A stretch of DNA of 64,000 nucleotides, from positions 1-64,000 of the forward strand of contig LFKV01000037.1 of NCBI GenBank assembly GCA_001189345.1, read 5' to 3'. The position numbers were made by a program, and so were the translations under genes. Shown one piece after another: positions 1-11,687 of the stretch. The notes beneath the pieces were generated by a model. The model saw nothing but the letters and a program-made list of their open reading frames with translations. It made no database searches and was not told the origin of the DNA. The stretch is from Candidatus Paraburkholderia kirkii. GTDB taxonomy: Bacteria > Pseudomonadota > Gammaproteobacteria > Burkholderiales > Burkholderiaceae. Position 1 is the first letter of the stretch, and each line of letters begins with the position of its first letter.

Positions 1-901
1 GGTGTGACTCGTTATCGTGGTCGAACGCGATGGCCAGATTTTGCAGCGCCGTCCTGGCGTCGGGTTTCGGCATCCACGAAACGTAATCACGCTTTATCGT
101 TTCGTAATCACGCTTTATCGTTTTAACGAAGCTCTCGGCCATCCCGTTGCTTTGCGGACTTCTGACGGGTGTCGTTACTGGCTTCAGTCCGATTTTTCGA
201 GAGAACTTCAATGTGTCATCGGCAATGTAGCAGGAACCATTGTCGCTTAACCACTCGACTTCCCTGTCGGCCTTCAACGCGCCGGTGAAGCGGTTCTCGA
301 CGGCTTGAAGCATGACGTCACGCACCATATCGCCAGTGTAACCGCCTGTGCTCGCGGCCCAACTCATGGCTTCGCGGTCGCAACAGTCGAGTGCGAAGAC
401 GACACGCAATGGGACACCGGCATCGCAGCGGAATTCGAAGCCATCCGAGCACCAGCGCATGTTGCTGCTATCCACCGCGACCTTGCCGTCATGCCGACGC
501 GTAGACGAGGCGTGCCGAGGGCGATGTTCAAGCAGCAGGCCGTGGCGACGCATCACGCGATACACGCGCTTTGCATTTACTCGCGGTTGAGCCAGCATGT
601 CCCGGCTTCGCCTCAGCAACGCCCAAGCACCTCGGTATCCATACGTCGGCGCGTCGCCTAACAACTCATGAAGTTCGGCGACAAGCGCCGTGTCGTCGAG
701 CACGGGCATCTTGCGCCGGTCGACCCAGTCAGCCGGCCGCTTCGACTTGACTGCGAGATTCGAGCGCGACACCCCCAGGACTTATAGGCTCCCGTCCTGA
801 TAGAGCTTGCGCCAGCCGAAGACTTGGTTGGCATTCACTTGATGTCGGCGAGCGATGCCAGAGACCGTTGCACCGGGCTCGAAAGTCTCGCGAACTATCG
901 C
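1..901 (-). mobile_element. IS3-family (IS2-group) element, orfA/orfB part, decayed, runs off window
   Basis: Read on the minus strand, 901 to 782 encodes the helix-turn-helix part of an IS2-type OrfA ([20 protein letters not shown]) and ends at TAA (782-784). The same frame then runs open to base 1 and encodes an OrfB integrase: WVDRRKMPVLDD, GYRGAW, a DDE core with D in FALDCCDREAMS, D in WLSDNGS and E in NGMAESFVK. In this family OrfA normally has a longer C-terminal coiled coil and OrfB starts in another frame, so the direct junction at 782 suggests an internal deletion (inference from family structure). A 21-bp tandem duplication sits just after the catalytic Glu. The element continues at 2020-2095 beyond an inserted IS630. 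It is probably not mobile. Confidence 0.8.
82..123. repeat. 21-bp tandem duplication inside IS2-type orfB
   Basis: Two perfect copies of a 21-bp unit lie at 82-102 and 103-123. On the minus strand they duplicate seven codons, giving KRDYETIKRDYV where IS3-family integrases normally have a single KRDYV just after the catalytic Glu. The frame is kept. Confidence 0.9.
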
Positions 902-903
902 TA

Positions 904-2017
904 TTGCGCTGCGTCATTGAATTAGCACCCTGTCTGTGTTCAGATACAGGTCATGGGTCAAAATGAACCTGACAGATATCGAACGTGAGCAACTGTTGTC
1001 GGCGGCGCGCAGCCGAACGGTGCGTGCGGCGGACGTGCGACGCGCAAAGTTGATCCTGATGCTCGAGGACGGCGAATCGCGCGACAGTATCATGCGCACA
1101 CTGGGTTGCGATTCGCGCTTCATCGCACGCTGGTCGGGGCGCTTCCTCAGCGAGCGACTAGCCGGCATGTACGCCCGGCACCGCGGGCGGGCGCCTACGC
1201 AGCCACCGGCCAAACTGGAAGCGCGGGTGCTCAAGTGCACCCTCAAGCACAAACCCGCCGACGGTTCGACACACTGGAGTAGCTACAAGCTCGCAGCAGA
1301 ACTCGGCGACGTATCGGTCTCGGCCGTGCAGCGCATCTGGCGCAAGCACGGCATCAAGCCGCAGCAGTTGGAGCGGCACATGGTCTCCAACGACCCGGAC
1401 TTCGAGACCAAGGCAGCCGACGTGATCGGGCTGTACCTGAACCCGCCGGCGCACGCAGCGGTGTTCTGCGTGGACGAGAAGACCGCGATCCAGGCACTCG
1501 ATCGCAAGGACCGTATGCTGCCGCTGTCGCCCGGGCGCGCCGAGAGTCACGGCTTCGAGTACAAGCGCAACGGCACGCTCAGCCTGTTCGCGGCGTTCAA
1601 TACTGCCACCGGCGAGGTGCTGGGCAAGACGGTGGCGCGCCACACCAGCGAGCAGTTCGTGGCCTTCCTGACCGACGTCGTCGCCAGCCAGCCCAAACGC
1701 CGGGAAATCCACGCGATCTGCGACAACGTCAGCAGCCATAAGACGCAGCGGGTTGCCGACTTCCTTGATGCGCAGCGCAACGTGCACCTGCACTTCACGC
1801 CGACCTACTCGTCGTGGCTCAACCAGGTGGAGAACTGGTTCTCGCGCATTCAGCGTGAAGTGATCGCTCGCGGCATCTTCACTTCGGTGAAGGATTGGGA
1901 TCGCAAACTGATGCCGATACATCCGCGAACACAACAAGAACCCGAAACCGATCAAGTGGAAATATGACGATCCTTCGCGCCGGATTCGACCAGTGCCAAT
2001 TCAATGACGCAATGGAA
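904..2017 (+). mobile_element. IS630-family insertion sequence, copy 1
   Basis: The element is 1114 bp and is flanked by TA on both sides (902-903 and 2018-2019), the target duplication typical of IS630/Tc1-mariner elements. Its ends are imperfect inverted repeats: left TTGCGCTGCGTCATTGAATT, right (complement) TTCCATTGCGTCATTGAATT. It is inserted in the orfA region of the minus-strand IS2-type element. A second copy in inverted orientation lies at 25932-27045. Confidence 0.92.
963..1967 (+). CDS. IS630-family transposase (C-terminus altered by frameshift)
   Basis: This is a DDE transposase with an N-terminal helix-turn-helix (MNLTDIEREQLLSAAR, then DSIMRTLGCDSRFIARW) and a catalytic core with D in FCVDEKTAIQ, D in ICDNVSSHK and E in SWLNQVENWF. 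I chose ATG 963 over GTG 936 because family members start near MNLT. The last 19 codons (LMPIHPRTQQ...) do not look native. Dropping one C near 1914 gives LMRYIREHNKNPKPIKW and then a stop at 2005-2007 at the element end. The frameshift lies after the catalytic Glu, so activity may remain. The same frameshift is present in copy 2, so it preceded duplication of the block. Confidence 0.9.
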   Translation: MNLTDIEREQLLSAARSRTVRAADVRRAKLILMLEDGESRDSIMRTLGCDSRFIARWSGRFLSERLAGMYARHRGRAPTQPPAKLEARVLKCTLKHKPADGSTHWSSYKLAAELGDVSVSAVQRIWRKHGIKPQQLERHMVSNDPDFETKAADVIGLYLNPPAHAAVFCVDEKTAIQALDRKDRMLPLSPGRAESHGFEYKRNGTLSLFAAFNTATGEVLGKTVARHTSEQFVAFLTDVVASQPKRREIHAICDNVSSHKTQRVADFLDAQRNVHLHFTPTYSSWLNQVENWFSRIQREVIARGIFTSVKDWDRKLMPIHPRTQQEPETDQVEI

Positions 2018-2019
2018 TA

Positions 2020-2095
2020 GGCTTAAAACATAGGCAGAAGACTACCTCAAAATTTAAGCGTCACCGCATGTCCGGCTTTTGCGGGGGCAAGTCCA
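2020..2095 (-). mobile_element. left terminal inverted-repeat end of the IS2-group element
   Basis: Read on the minus strand from 2095, the sequence starts TGGACTTGCCCCCGCAAAAG, matching the style of IS2 left ends (TGGACTGGCCCCC...). It is the outer end of the element whose body lies at 1-901 beyond the IS630. The end lies only 8 bp beyond the purB stop codon, so it probably removed or replaced the native purB terminator. Confidence 0.75.
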
Positions 2096-2103
2096 CTCTG
2101 CCT

Positions 2104-3546
<1,443 letters not shown>

Positions 3547-3577
3547 TTACCATCGGATGCGTCCCATTCCCTGGCGC

Positions 3578-4279
3578 TCAGCGGCTCCGTAGCTCGTCGT
3601 CGAGCGCCTGAAGCTGCGCGGGCGTGCCGACGTTTTCCCAGCGGCCTTCGTAGAGTTCGCCGCTCGCGCGCCCGGCCGCGATGGTCTCGCGGTAGTAGGG
3701 CGTGAGCGCGCGGCGCGTGCCGGGCGCGAGATCGCGGAACATGCGCGTGTCGTAGAGACCGATGTTGCCGAAGGTGTAGCGCGGCGCGCCGTCGAGGGCG
3801 AACACGCCGTGCTCGAGCGCGAAATCGCCCTGCGGATGGAACGGCGGATTCGGCACCATCACGAGATGCATGCCGGGCGCATCGCGCGAGGCGAGCGCGG
3901 CGGCGCGCTCGCGCAACGCGACGTAGTCGAAATCGCAGAAGACGTCGCCGCTCACCGCGATGAACACGCCTTCCCCGATCAGATGCCGCGCCTGCGCAAT
4001 GCCGCCCGCGGTTTCCAGTGCCTCGGTCTCCGGCGAGTAGCGCAGCGCGACGCCCCAGCGCGAGCCGTCGCCGAGCGCGGCTTCGATCCGCTCGCCGAGC
4101 CACGCATGATTGACGACGATCGTCGTGATGCCCGCCGCGGCGAGACGCTCGATCTGCCAGACGATGAGCGGCTTGCCGCCCGCTTCGAGCAGCGGTTTCG
4201 GGCAGGTATCGGTAAGCGGGCGCATGCGTTCGCCGCGTCCGGCGGCGAAGATCATCGCCGTTTTCAAGGCGTGCGTCAT
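3578..4279 (-). CDS. murU: N-acetylmuramate-1-phosphate uridylyltransferase
   Basis: MurU makes UDP-MurNAc from MurNAc-1-phosphate and UTP in the AmgK-MurU peptidoglycan recycling route that bypasses de novo synthesis. The 233-residue product has the nucleotidyltransferase motif AAGRGERMRPLT near the N-terminus, then KPLLEAGGKPLI, SGDVFCDFD (metal-binding Asp region) and WENVGTPAQL at the C-terminus. I chose ATG at 4277-4279 (MTHALKTAMIFAAG) because it lies 7 bp after the amgK stop and places the G-rich loop at the usual distance; the longer upstream frame is antisense-like filler. The gene is intact, although its partner kinase gene upstream is frameshifted. Confidence 0.93.
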   Translation of the reverse strand: MTHALKTAMIFAAGRGERMRPLTDTCPKPLLEAGGKPLIVWQIERLAAAGITTIVVNHAWLGERIEAALGDGSRWGVALRYSPETEALETAGGIAQARHLIGEGVFIAVSGDVFCDFDYVALRERAAALASRDAPGMHLVMVPNPPFHPQGDFALEHGVFALDGAPRYTFGNIGLYDTRMFRDLAPGTRRALTPYYRETIAAGRASGELYEGRWENVGTPAQLQALDDELRSR

Positions 4280-4286
4280 CGTGAGC

Positions 4287-5313
4287 TCAGAAGGTGTATC
4301 CGACTTCCGCGGCGCGGCCTTCGAGCGAATCGAGCAGGCGCGCGAACGGCCAGAGCAGCGCGTAGCGCTCCGCGACCCGGCGCGCATAGCCGATGAAGCG
4401 CCGCAGATCGGCGAGATAGCGCGGCTTGCCGTCCCGGTAGTGAATGCGGTAGAACAGCCCGAGCACCTTGATGTGGCGCTGCAGGCCCATCCATTCGAGC
4501 TGGCGGTAGAACTCGCCGAAATCCGCATCGACGGGCAAGCCGGCCTTTCTCGCGCGTTCCCAGTAATACGCGACGCAATCCAGCTCGAATTCTTCTTCCC
4601 AGCTGATGAAGGCGTCGCGCAGCAGCGACGCCATGTCATACGTGATCGGGCCGTACACCGCGTCCTGGAAATCGAGCACGCTCGGATTCGGCTCGCACAC
4701 CATCAGATTGCGCGGCATGTAATCGCGCAGCATGAAGGTCCGCGGCTGCGCGAGCGCACTCTGTACGAGCAGCGTGAAGGTGTCGTCGAGAACCTTGCGC
4801 TCGCTTGCGGCGACTTCGCGGCCCAGATGGCGGCCGATGAACCACTCGGGCATCAATTCCATCTCGCGGCGCAGAAATGCCTCGTCGAACGGCGGCAGGA
4901 CGCCTTCGCGGGCGGTTTGCTGGAAGCGGATCAGCAAATCGATCGCCGCGCGCATCAGGGGCCGCGCGTTTTTTCTCGTCGAGCACGGAAATGTAAGTGG
5001 TCGTGCCGAGATCGGTCACGAGCAAGAACCCGGCGTCGAAATCGGTTTCCAGGATCTGCGGCACGTGCACGCTCGCCGCCTCCAGCAGCCCGGCGATCTG
5101 CACGAATTCGCGACATTTTTCCGGCGGCGGCGTATCGACGGCAATGAGCGATCCGCCGAACGCCGGATCGCTCTCCAGTCGGAAATAGCGGCGAAAGCTT
5201 GCATCGGCGGAGGTGGGGGCGAGACTTGCGACGTTCAGCCGGTAGCGCCCGGCGAAGGTTTGAAGCCACGCGCGGAGCTGATCCAGGCGGGCGTCGGAAG
5301 GAATATGCGTCAT
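4287..5313 (-). pseudogene. amgK: anomeric MurNAc/GlcNAc kinase, frameshifted
   Basis: AmgK phosphorylates MurNAc at the anomeric carbon to feed MurU. The N-terminal part (5313 to about 4975, MTHIPSDARLDQLRAWLQ ... ISVLDEK) and the C-terminal part (about 4965 to 4287, MRAAIDLLIRFQ ... LRDYMPRNLMV ... VLDFQDAVYGPI) are both well preserved but in different frames. They meet at a run of six A on the coding strand (4969-4974 on plus): removing one A restores ISVLDEKNARPLMRAAIDLL. The aminoglycoside-phosphotransferase-type catalytic loop (LRDYMPRN) and metal-binding LDFQD lie after the break. It could be a true loss or a homopolymer error; six A is short for productive transcriptional slippage. 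Confidence 0.85.
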
Positions 5314-5538
5314 AAATTCGAGGGGCGAAATATCTTGCCATATAATAACCCACGACTTTTTTAAGCGATCCGTTTCACGCCTGGCGCCAGGCCCCGACGA
5401 CTGTGAGCGTCACCGTTCGCTCAAGTGTCGTCCCTGCTTAGCAACGGACCGTCAAGTTCGACTGCGGCAAGGGCGCGGCCGCCTGCCCGGCGGCATCGAG
5501 CGCGTGGGATGCGAACGGGATCGAACCGCCACCCATAC
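5314..5538. promoter_or_regulatory. divergent amgK / lptD upstream region with a TATAAT box
   Basis: The region between the divergent amgK and lptD coding sequences holds TATAAT at 5341-5346 on the plus strand, pointing to lptD. I see no convincing -35 hexamer at 17 bp. A longer plus-strand frame starts at 5425, but its first 38 residues do not look like LptD. Confidence 0.4.
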
Positions 5539-7926
5539 ATGCCGCCACGACAGTTTCCCGTATCGAAAATCCACGGCGACGCTCAGCCACGCAGGCGGCG
5601 GCTCGTCGTCGCGCTTCTATCCGTTCCGGGTCTGATGCCCGCTCTCGCGCATGCGCAGCTCGTTGGCTCCGCGTCCGATGCGGCGCCGCTCGACGGGCCC
5701 GAAAGCCTTCGTTTCGCGCCCCAGCTCGAGGAGCACCCGCTGCAGGGCGGCCAGCAGCCGTCGACCTTCCTGCTGAGCGACAAGGCCACCGGCACGTCCG
5801 ACGAGGACATGGCGGCCAAGGGCTCGGCCGAGGTGCGACGCACGGTGACGGTCATCAAGGCCGACGCGCTGCACTACGATCAGGACACGGACATGGCCGA
5901 TGCTTTCGGCAATGTCAGGCTGATCAACAACGGCGTATCGTTCATCGGTCCGGAAGCGCACCTGAAAGTGGAGGCGAACGAAGGGTTCATGACGAACCCG
6001 AAGTATCACTTCAACCTGACGGATGGCTCGGGCAGCGCCGAACGCGTCGACATGGTCGACAACGAGCGCGCGCGCGTCGACCACGGCACCTACACGGCCT
6101 GCCAGTGCGAGACCGATCCGGCGTGGTACATCAAGGGCTCGTCGTTCGATTTCGACACGGGCGCCGAGGAGGGCGTGGCGCACAACGGCGTGCTGTTCTT
6201 CCAGGGCGTGCCGGTGTTCGCGAGCCCGTGGCTGTCGTTTCCGCTGACCAGCGACCGTCGCAGCGGCCTCCTGCCGCCGACCTTCTCGCTCAGCTCGACG
6301 ACCGGCTTCGAAGCGACGATCCCGTACTATTTCAATATCGCGCCGAACCGCGATCTGACGGTGACGCCGCGCATCATGACGCGGCGCGGCGTGCTCGGGG
6401 AGGCGACCTACCGCTATCTGTCGCCGACGTACTCCGGCTCTTTCACCGGTGACTTCCTGCCGAACGACCGCGAGACGCACACGAACCGCTATGCGATCTT
6501 CTGGCAGCATCGCCAGAACTTCGGCAACGGCTTCGGCGGTTACGTCAATTACAACAAGGTTTCGGACGATCAGTATCCGGAAGACCTGGGCAACGCGTCG
6601 AACCAGTTCCTGAACGGCACGCAGCTGCTGTATCAGCAGGAGGCCGGGCTCACGTACAACAACGGCCCATGGTCGGTGCTCGCCCGCGAGCAGCGCTGGC
6701 AGACGCTGCAGCCGTCGACGCCACCGTATGCGCGCGAGCCGCAGGTCAACGTTCAGTACAACAAGTACAACGTCAACGGCTTCGACTACGGGGCGGAGCT
6801 GGACGCCACGCACTTCACGATCACCACCGAAGGCGCGACCGACGGCAACCGGCTGTACTTCAATCCCTACCTGAGCTACGGGGTCAATGCGCCGGGCTAT
6901 TTCGTCACGCCGAAGGTGCAATGGCACTTCGCGTCGTACGACCTGAGCCATATCGCCACCACTCAGGTCGCGGGTTCGTCGCCGCCGGTGGCGGGGCAGC
7001 CCAAGAACTTCACCGAGTCGATTCCGACCATCAGCTTCGACACCGGGCTCGTGTTCGACCGCTCGGTGCGGCTCTTCGGCCAGGACTACATCCAGACGCT
7101 GGAGCCGCGGCTCTACTACGTCTATACGCCGTACCGGAATCAGGACTTCGCGCCGATCTTCGATAACGCCGAAGCCGACTTCGGCCTCGCCGAGATCTAC
7201 ACGCCGAACACGTTCGTCGGCAACGACCGGATCGCCGACGCGAACCGCCTGACCGCCGGCCTCACGACGCGCTTCATCAACCCGGCGACGGGTGACGAGC
7301 GCGCACGTTTCGTCATCGCGCAACAGTATTATTTCCAGAGCCAGCGCGTCACGATCTCGCCGGATCAGCCGATCAACCAGGCGAAGCACTCGGACCTGAT
7401 CGCGGGCGCGGCCATCAAGCTGGGCGCTGGTTTCGCCTCGGAAACGGCGTTCCAATATAATGTGGACAACAACCAGCTCGTGCGCTCAAGCATCGGTTTT
7501 GCGTTCAGCCCCATCGAACGCAAGGTGATCAACGTCGGCTACCGGTACACGCGCTCGAACCAGACCACGCTGGTGAACGAGCCGATCAACCAGATTCTGG
7601 TGTCCGGCGAATGGCCGCTCACGAACCGTCTCTACGCCGTCGGCCACGTCAATTATGATCTCGCGAGCCATCGTCTCGTCGAGGGGCTGGTGGGCTTCCA
7701 GTACGATGCCGACTGCTGGGCGTTCGGCTTCGGCATGCAGCGTTATGCCAACGGCGTGAACACCACGGGCCAGCCTTCGTCGGGCACGCGCGTGCTTGCG
7801 CAGTTGACCTTCAAGGGCTTGTCGAACGTCGACAACGGCCTCGTCAGCGCGTTCCGCGCGAGCGTCCAGGGGTATCAGCCGCCGCCGCCGGCGCCGCCGC
7901 TCGCCCGCTTCAGCGATTACGAGTGA
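5539..7926 (+). CDS. lptD: LPS-assembly outer-membrane protein LptD
   Basis: LptD is the beta-barrel that, with LptE, inserts lipopolysaccharide into the outer leaflet. I chose ATG 5539 because it gives a clear signal peptide: [22 protein letters not shown], cut before QLVG. Then follow an N-terminal periplasmic OstA/LptA-like jellyroll (about residues 90-200; [20 protein letters not shown]) and a long C-terminal barrel rich in alternating aromatic strands. Cysteine pairs occur in TACQCETD and DADCWAF. The length (about 795 residues) is normal and there is no frame damage. surA follows 99 bp downstream, matching the usual lptD-surA-pdxA-rsmA order. A 7-bp hairpin (7928-7947) follows the stop without a T-run. 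Confidence 0.96.
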   Translation: MPPRQFPVSKIHGDAQPRRRRLVVALLSVPGLMPALAHAQLVGSASDAAPLDGPESLRFAPQLEEHPLQGGQQPSTFLLSDKATGTSDEDMAAKGSAEVRRTVTVIKADALHYDQDTDMADAFGNVRLINNGVSFIGPEAHLKVEANEGFMTNPKYHFNLTDGSGSAERVDMVDNERARVDHGTYTACQCETDPAWYIKGSSFDFDTGAEEGVAHNGVLFFQGVPVFASPWLSFPLTSDRRSGLLPPTFSLSSTTGFEATIPYYFNIAPNRDLTVTPRIMTRRGVLGEATYRYLSPTYSGSFTGDFLPNDRETHTNRYAIFWQHRQNFGNGFGGYVNYNKVSDDQYPEDLGNASNQFLNGTQLLYQQEAGLTYNNGPWSVLAREQRWQTLQPSTPPYAREPQVNVQYNKYNVNGFDYGAELDATHFTITTEGATDGNRLYFNPYLSYGVNAPGYFVTPKVQWHFASYDLSHIATTQVAGSSPPVAGQPKNFTESIPTISFDTGLVFDRSVRLFGQDYIQTLEPRLYYVYTPYRNQDFAPIFDNAEADFGLAEIYTPNTFVGNDRIADANRLTAGLTTRFINPATGDERARFVIAQQYYFQSQRVTISPDQPINQAKHSDLIAGAAIKLGAGFASETAFQYNVDNNQLVRSSIGFAFSPIERKVINVGYRYTRSNQTTLVNEPINQILVSGEWPLTNRLYAVGHVNYDLASHRLVEGLVGFQYDADCWAFGFGMQRYANGVNTTGQPSSGTRVLAQLTFKGLSNVDNGLVSAFRASVQGYQPPPPAPPLARFSDYE

Positions 7927-8025
7927 AGCCGGAACGCACATTCCGGCGCGGCATCGAAGAACACGTAGTGGCCGGCGGCGCTGATCGCCGCGCTCAGGTA
8001 GTACACACACGCAGCACACGAACGG

Positions 8026-9411
8026 GTGAAGCTGGTATTTGATGGAGTATCTGTGGCAAACGTGAAATTGTTTCGATCGACGGCAATCGCAGCGGGCACG
8101 CTCGCTGCCGTGCTTGTCCTGAATACGCCCGCCGGCGCGCAGGCGTTGTTGAGCCGCAATGCGCAGGTCGCCGATTCCGTCGTCGCGGTGGTGAACGACG
8201 GCGTCATCACCCAGCGCGAACTGGAGGACCGCACCGCGTTGATCGTGAAGCGTCTCCAGCAGCAGAAGGCGCCGGTGCCGCCCGCGGACCAGATGCAGCG
8301 GCAGGTGCTCGATCAGATGGTGCTCGAGCGCATCCAGCTCCAGAAGGCGAAGGATGACGGCATCACCGTCGACGACGCCACCGTGAACCGCACGCTCGCA
8401 CGTCTCGCGCAGCAGAACCAGATGACGCTGGACGTCTACCGTTCTCGCATCGAGGCGCAGGGCGTGCCCTGGTCCACCTTCGTGCGCGACGCCCGCACCG
8501 AGCTCACGCTCTCGAAGCTGCGCGAGAAGGAAGTCGACAGCAAGATCACCGTGTCCGACGGCGAAGTGGCGAACTACATCGCCAGCCAGCGCGGGCCGGG
8601 GGCGCGTAACACGGGCGATCTGCGCCTGCAGCACATCATGTTCAAGGTCGCGCAGGATGCGCCCGAGTCCGAGGTCGCGGCGGTGCAGAGCAAGGCCGAC
8701 GCCGTGCTCAAGCAGGCGCTGAACGGCGACGATTTCACCAAGCTCGCGAAGGACAATTCGCAAGACACCGACGCAGGCAAGGGCGGCGATCTGGGCTTCC
8801 GCACGCCGGGTTCGCTGCCCTCGGGCATCGTGACGGCCGTGTCGACGCTGCGTCCGGGCCAGGTTGCGCCTACCCTGCTGCGCACGAGCGGCGGCTTCGA
8901 GGTCATCAAGCTCGTGGATCGCCGCGCGAGCCAGGGCACGCCGGCCGATGCGCCCAAGCTCGTGCAGACGCACGTGCGCCACATTCTGCTGCGCGTCTCG
9001 GACGGCATGTCGGAACAGGCCGCGCGCCAGAAGCTGCTCGACATCAAGCAGCAAGTGCTCGCAGGTGGCGATTTCGCCAATTTCGCGCGCACGTATTCGC
9101 AGGACGGCTCGGCGTCGCAGGGCGGTGACCTTGGCTGGATCAGCCCGGGCGAGACCGTGCCCGAGTTCGAGCGCGCGATGAACAGCCTTCAGGACGGCGC
9201 CGTCAGCGATCCGGTGCGAAGCGAGTACGGCTATCACCTGATCCAGGTGCTGGGCCGCCGCGACGCGGAAGGGTCGGCGACGCAGCAGCTCGACATCGCG
9301 CGCCAGGCGATCGGCCAGTGCAAGGCCGAGCAGGCCTATTCCGACTGGCTGCGCGAACTGCGCGACACCGCGTACGTACAGTACAAGGGCATCGCTGCCC
9401 AGCAGCAATAA
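8026..9411 (+). CDS. surA: periplasmic peptidyl-prolyl isomerase/chaperone SurA
   Basis: SurA escorts unfolded outer-membrane proteins, including LptD, to the BAM complex. The 461-residue product has a signal peptide (about residues 14-38, ending NTPAGA-QA), an N-terminal chaperone domain ([20 protein letters not shown]), and two parvulin domains starting near [11 protein letters not shown] and [11 protein letters not shown], with repeated GGDLGF / GGDLGW motifs. The start at 8026 may be 11 codons upstream of an in-frame GTG alternative. The gene is intact. It sits between lptD and pdxA, only 16 bp before pdxA, so it is probably cotranscribed. Confidence 0.97.
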   Translation: MKLVFDGVSVANVKLFRSTAIAAGTLAAVLVLNTPAGAQALLSRNAQVADSVVAVVNDGVITQRELEDRTALIVKRLQQQKAPVPPADQMQRQVLDQMVLERIQLQKAKDDGITVDDATVNRTLARLAQQNQMTLDVYRSRIEAQGVPWSTFVRDARTELTLSKLREKEVDSKITVSDGEVANYIASQRGPGARNTGDLRLQHIMFKVAQDAPESEVAAVQSKADAVLKQALNGDDFTKLAKDNSQDTDAGKGGDLGFRTPGSLPSGIVTAVSTLRPGQVAPTLLRTSGGFEVIKLVDRRASQGTPADAPKLVQTHVRHILLRVSDGMSEQAARQKLLDIKQQVLAGGDFANFARTYSQDGSASQGGDLGWISPGETVPEFERAMNSLQDGAVSDPVRSEYGYHLIQVLGRRDAEGSATQQLDIARQAIGQCKAEQAYSDWLRELRDTAYVQYKGIAAQQQ

Positions 9412-9427
9412 GCTCCGCCGCAAGCTC

Positions 9428-10408
9428 ATGAGCCCCGCCGCCCGACCGCTCGCCATCGCCATCACGACCGGCGAGCCGGCCGGCGTCGGTCCGGAGCTGA
9501 CGGTGGCGACGCTGCGGCAAGCGCGCGAGCGCTGGTCGTCGGCGCACTTCACCGTGCTCGGCGACCGTTCCCTGCTCGAGGCGCGCGCCGGCGCGCGCTG
9601 GCCGGAGGCGGGCGGTGCCATCAAGATCGAGCATCACGCGCTGGCCGTCCCCGCCGTGTCGGGCAGACTCGATGCCGCCAACGGGCGCTACGTGCTCGGC
9701 CTGCTCGATGCCGCCATCGACGGCGCCGTTGCCGGCCGCTTCGACGCCATCGTCACCGCGCCGCTGCAGAAGAGCACGATCAACGACGCCGGCGTGCCTT
9801 TCACCGGCCACACCGAATATCTCGCCGAGCGCACGAACACGCCGCGCGTGGTCATGATGCTGGCGGGTTCTGGCGAGCGCCCGCTGCGCGTCGCGCTCGC
9901 GACCACGCATCTGCCGCTCAAGGACGTCTCCGCCGCGCTCACGATCGACGGCCTCGTCGAAACGCTCACCATCATCGATCACGATCTGCGCGCGCATTTC
10001 GGCCTGCCCGCGCCGCGCATTCTCGTGACCGGGCTCAATCCACATGCGGGCGAGAACGGCTATCTGGGCCGCGAGGAAATCGACGTCATCACGCCGGCGC
10101 TCGAACGCGCCCGCGCGCTCGGCATCGACGCGCCGGGTCCGTATCCCGCCGATACGCTCTTCCAGCCGCGCTACCTGAAAGACGCCGACTGCGTGCTCGC
10201 GATGTTCCACGATCAGGGCCTGCCGGTGCTGAAATACGCGACCTTCGGCGAGGGCATCAACGTGACGCTCGGCTTGCCGATCATCCGCACGTCGGTCGAT
10301 CACGGCACGGCGCTCGATCTCGCGGGCACCGGCCGGGCGGACCCGGGCAGCATGATCGTCGCGATCGACGCCGCCGTCGCGATGGCGCGCCACAAGCGCG
10401 CGGCGTAA
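9428..10408 (+). CDS. pdxA: 4-hydroxythreonine-4-phosphate dehydrogenase
   Basis: PdxA oxidises 4-phosphohydroxy-L-threonine to the amino-ketone that PdxJ condenses into pyridoxine phosphate. The 326-residue protein starts with the family motif [13 protein letters not shown] and includes [29 protein letters not shown] (metal-binding His), [12 protein letters not shown] (metal-binding His) and [13 protein letters not shown]. Length and motifs are complete. It is 16 bp after surA and 33 bp before rsmA, in the conserved cluster. Confidence 0.97.
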   Translation: MSPAARPLAIAITTGEPAGVGPELTVATLRQARERWSSAHFTVLGDRSLLEARAGARWPEAGGAIKIEHHALAVPAVSGRLDAANGRYVLGLLDAAIDGAVAGRFDAIVTAPLQKSTINDAGVPFTGHTEYLAERTNTPRVVMMLAGSGERPLRVALATTHLPLKDVSAALTIDGLVETLTIIDHDLRAHFGLPAPRILVTGLNPHAGENGYLGREEIDVITPALERARALGIDAPGPYPADTLFQPRYLKDADCVLAMFHDQGLPVLKYATFGEGINVTLGLPIIRTSVDHGTALDLAGTGRADPGSMIVAIDAAVAMARHKRAA

Positions 10409-10441
10409 ACCCGGCCGCGCGACCGCTTCATTCAAACGAGT

Positions 10442-11257
10442 ATGCCGACCAAACATCAAGGTCATTTCGCGCGCAAGCGCTTCGGGCAGAATTTTCTCGT
10501 CGATCAGGGCGTGATCGATTCGATCATCGATGCGATCGCGCCGAAGCGCGGCGAGCGCATGGTCGAGATCGGGCCGGGGCTCGCCGCGCTCACCGAGCCG
10601 CTGATCGAGCGTCTCGCCACGCCCGAGTCGCCGCTGCATGCGGTCGAACTGGACCGCGACCTGATCGGGCAGCTGGAGAAACGTTTCGGCGAGCGGCTCG
10701 TCGTGCATTCCGCCGATGCGCTCGACTTCGATTTCGGCGCGCTCGCGCTCGAAGGCGAAAAACCCACACTGCGCATCGTCGGCAATCTGCCGTACAATAT
10801 TTCGAGCCCGCTGCTCTTTCATCTGACGACGTTCGCGCCCAGGGTGATCGACCAGCACTTCATGCTGCAGGACGAAGTGGTCGAGCGCATGATCGCCGAG
10901 CCTGCGAGCAAGGATTACGGTCGTCTTTCGGTGATGCTGCAATACCGCTACGTGATGGACAAGCTGATCGACGTGCTGCCCGAGTCGTTCCAGCCGCCGC
11001 CGAAGGTGAACTCCGCGATCGTGCGCATGATTCCTTTCGCGCCGAGCGAGCTACCGGCCGTCGACGAAACCGTGCTATCGGAGGTGATGAAGGCCGCGTT
11101 CGCGCAGCGTCGCAAGGTGCTGCGCAACAACCTGAGCGCATATCGCGACAGGATCGATTTCGATGCGCTCGGCTTCGATCTGGCGCGCCGCGCGGAGGAA
11201 GTGCCGGTCGCGGAATTCGTCGCGCTCGCGCAGGCGGTTCAGCGCTCGCAAGGCTGA
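10442..11257 (+). CDS. rsmA: 16S rRNA (A1518/A1519) dimethyltransferase
   Basis: RsmA (KsgA) dimethylates two adjacent adenines in helix 45 of 16S rRNA late in 30S assembly. The 271-residue protein has [11 protein letters not shown] at the N-terminus, the SAM loop [14 protein letters not shown], and the catalytic [11 protein letters not shown] motif of the N6-adenine methyltransferase family. The C-terminal domain ([11 protein letters not shown] ... [13 protein letters not shown]) is typical. It is the last intact gene of the lptD cluster. A broken minus-strand gene overlaps its last 19 bp. Confidence 0.97.
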   Translation: MPTKHQGHFARKRFGQNFLVDQGVIDSIIDAIAPKRGERMVEIGPGLAALTEPLIERLATPESPLHAVELDRDLIGQLEKRFGERLVVHSADALDFDFGALALEGEKPTLRIVGNLPYNISSPLLFHLTTFAPRVIDQHFMLQDEVVERMIAEPASKDYGRLSVMLQYRYVMDKLIDVLPESFQPPPKVNSAIVRMIPFAPSELPAVDETVLSEVMKAAFAQRRKVLRNNLSAYRDRIDFDALGFDLARRAEEVPVAEFVALAQAVQRSQG

Positions 11258-11518
11258 GCGCAGCCGGCCTCGGCGAGTAATTTCATCAGCCGTTCCAGTC
11301 GTGCGCGCTGTTCGCGCTGCAGGCCGCGTCGCGCTCACCTGCCGCACGCGCGTGCGCCAGTAGGTCTGGCCGAACAGCGAATTCGCGCCTTCTGCCGACA
11401 GGACGCGCTCCAGATGCCTGATCGCGGCATCGACGTTTCTCGCGCGGTGTAAGGGCTCGTGATCGCGGCGTCCCGCTCGAGTGGTGATCGCGGCGTCCCG
11501 CTCGAGTGTTTCGTTCAT
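11239..11518 (-). pseudogene. small conserved-type hypothetical, damaged
   Basis: I do not recognise the family. The minus strand has protein-like text in two frames: RNVDAAIRHLERVLSAEG then SLFGQTYWRTRVRQ, followed one frame away by ARRGLQREQRARLERLMKLL and a stop at 11239-11241 inside the rsmA end. The apparent ATG (11516-11518) is followed at once by a perfect 25-bp tandem duplication (11459-11508), which changes the frame. An intact ancestor would have been a helical, Arg-rich protein of about 90 residues. Convergent to rsmA. A remnant is more likely than a working gene. Confidence 0.45.
11459..11508. repeat. 25-bp tandem duplication
   Basis: Two identical 25-bp units lie at 11459-11483 and 11484-11508. 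Twenty-five is not a multiple of three, so the duplication shifts the frame of the minus-strand remnant it lies in. Confidence 0.92.
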
Positions 11519-11687
11519 CGTCATCCTCGTGTCGCGTTGAATCCGAACGATCGATTCTGCGAGCGACGCGGGACAGATCGCGTCCCGGATGCGCATCGCC
11601 GATCGAGACATGACGTGTCCGAATCGGCTGCTATGATCGTCGTCCCCATCGATGCGGGGCACAAGGACACCTCAACGGAGACAGCGC

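Noticed and set aside
4969-4974. Programmed frameshift in amgK at the A-run
   Set aside because: Restoring the frame needs loss of one base at six A. This is not a typical ribosomal -1 site and is short for transcriptional slippage; no family precedent known to me.
7928-7947. Terminator after lptD
   Set aside because: A 7-bp perfect hairpin without a T-run, inside the lptD-surA unit; termination there is not supported.
5617-10942. Very long minus-strand open frames opposite lptD, surA and pdxA
   Set aside because: Arg/Val/Asp-rich, no recognisable domains, exactly antisense to intact conserved genes.
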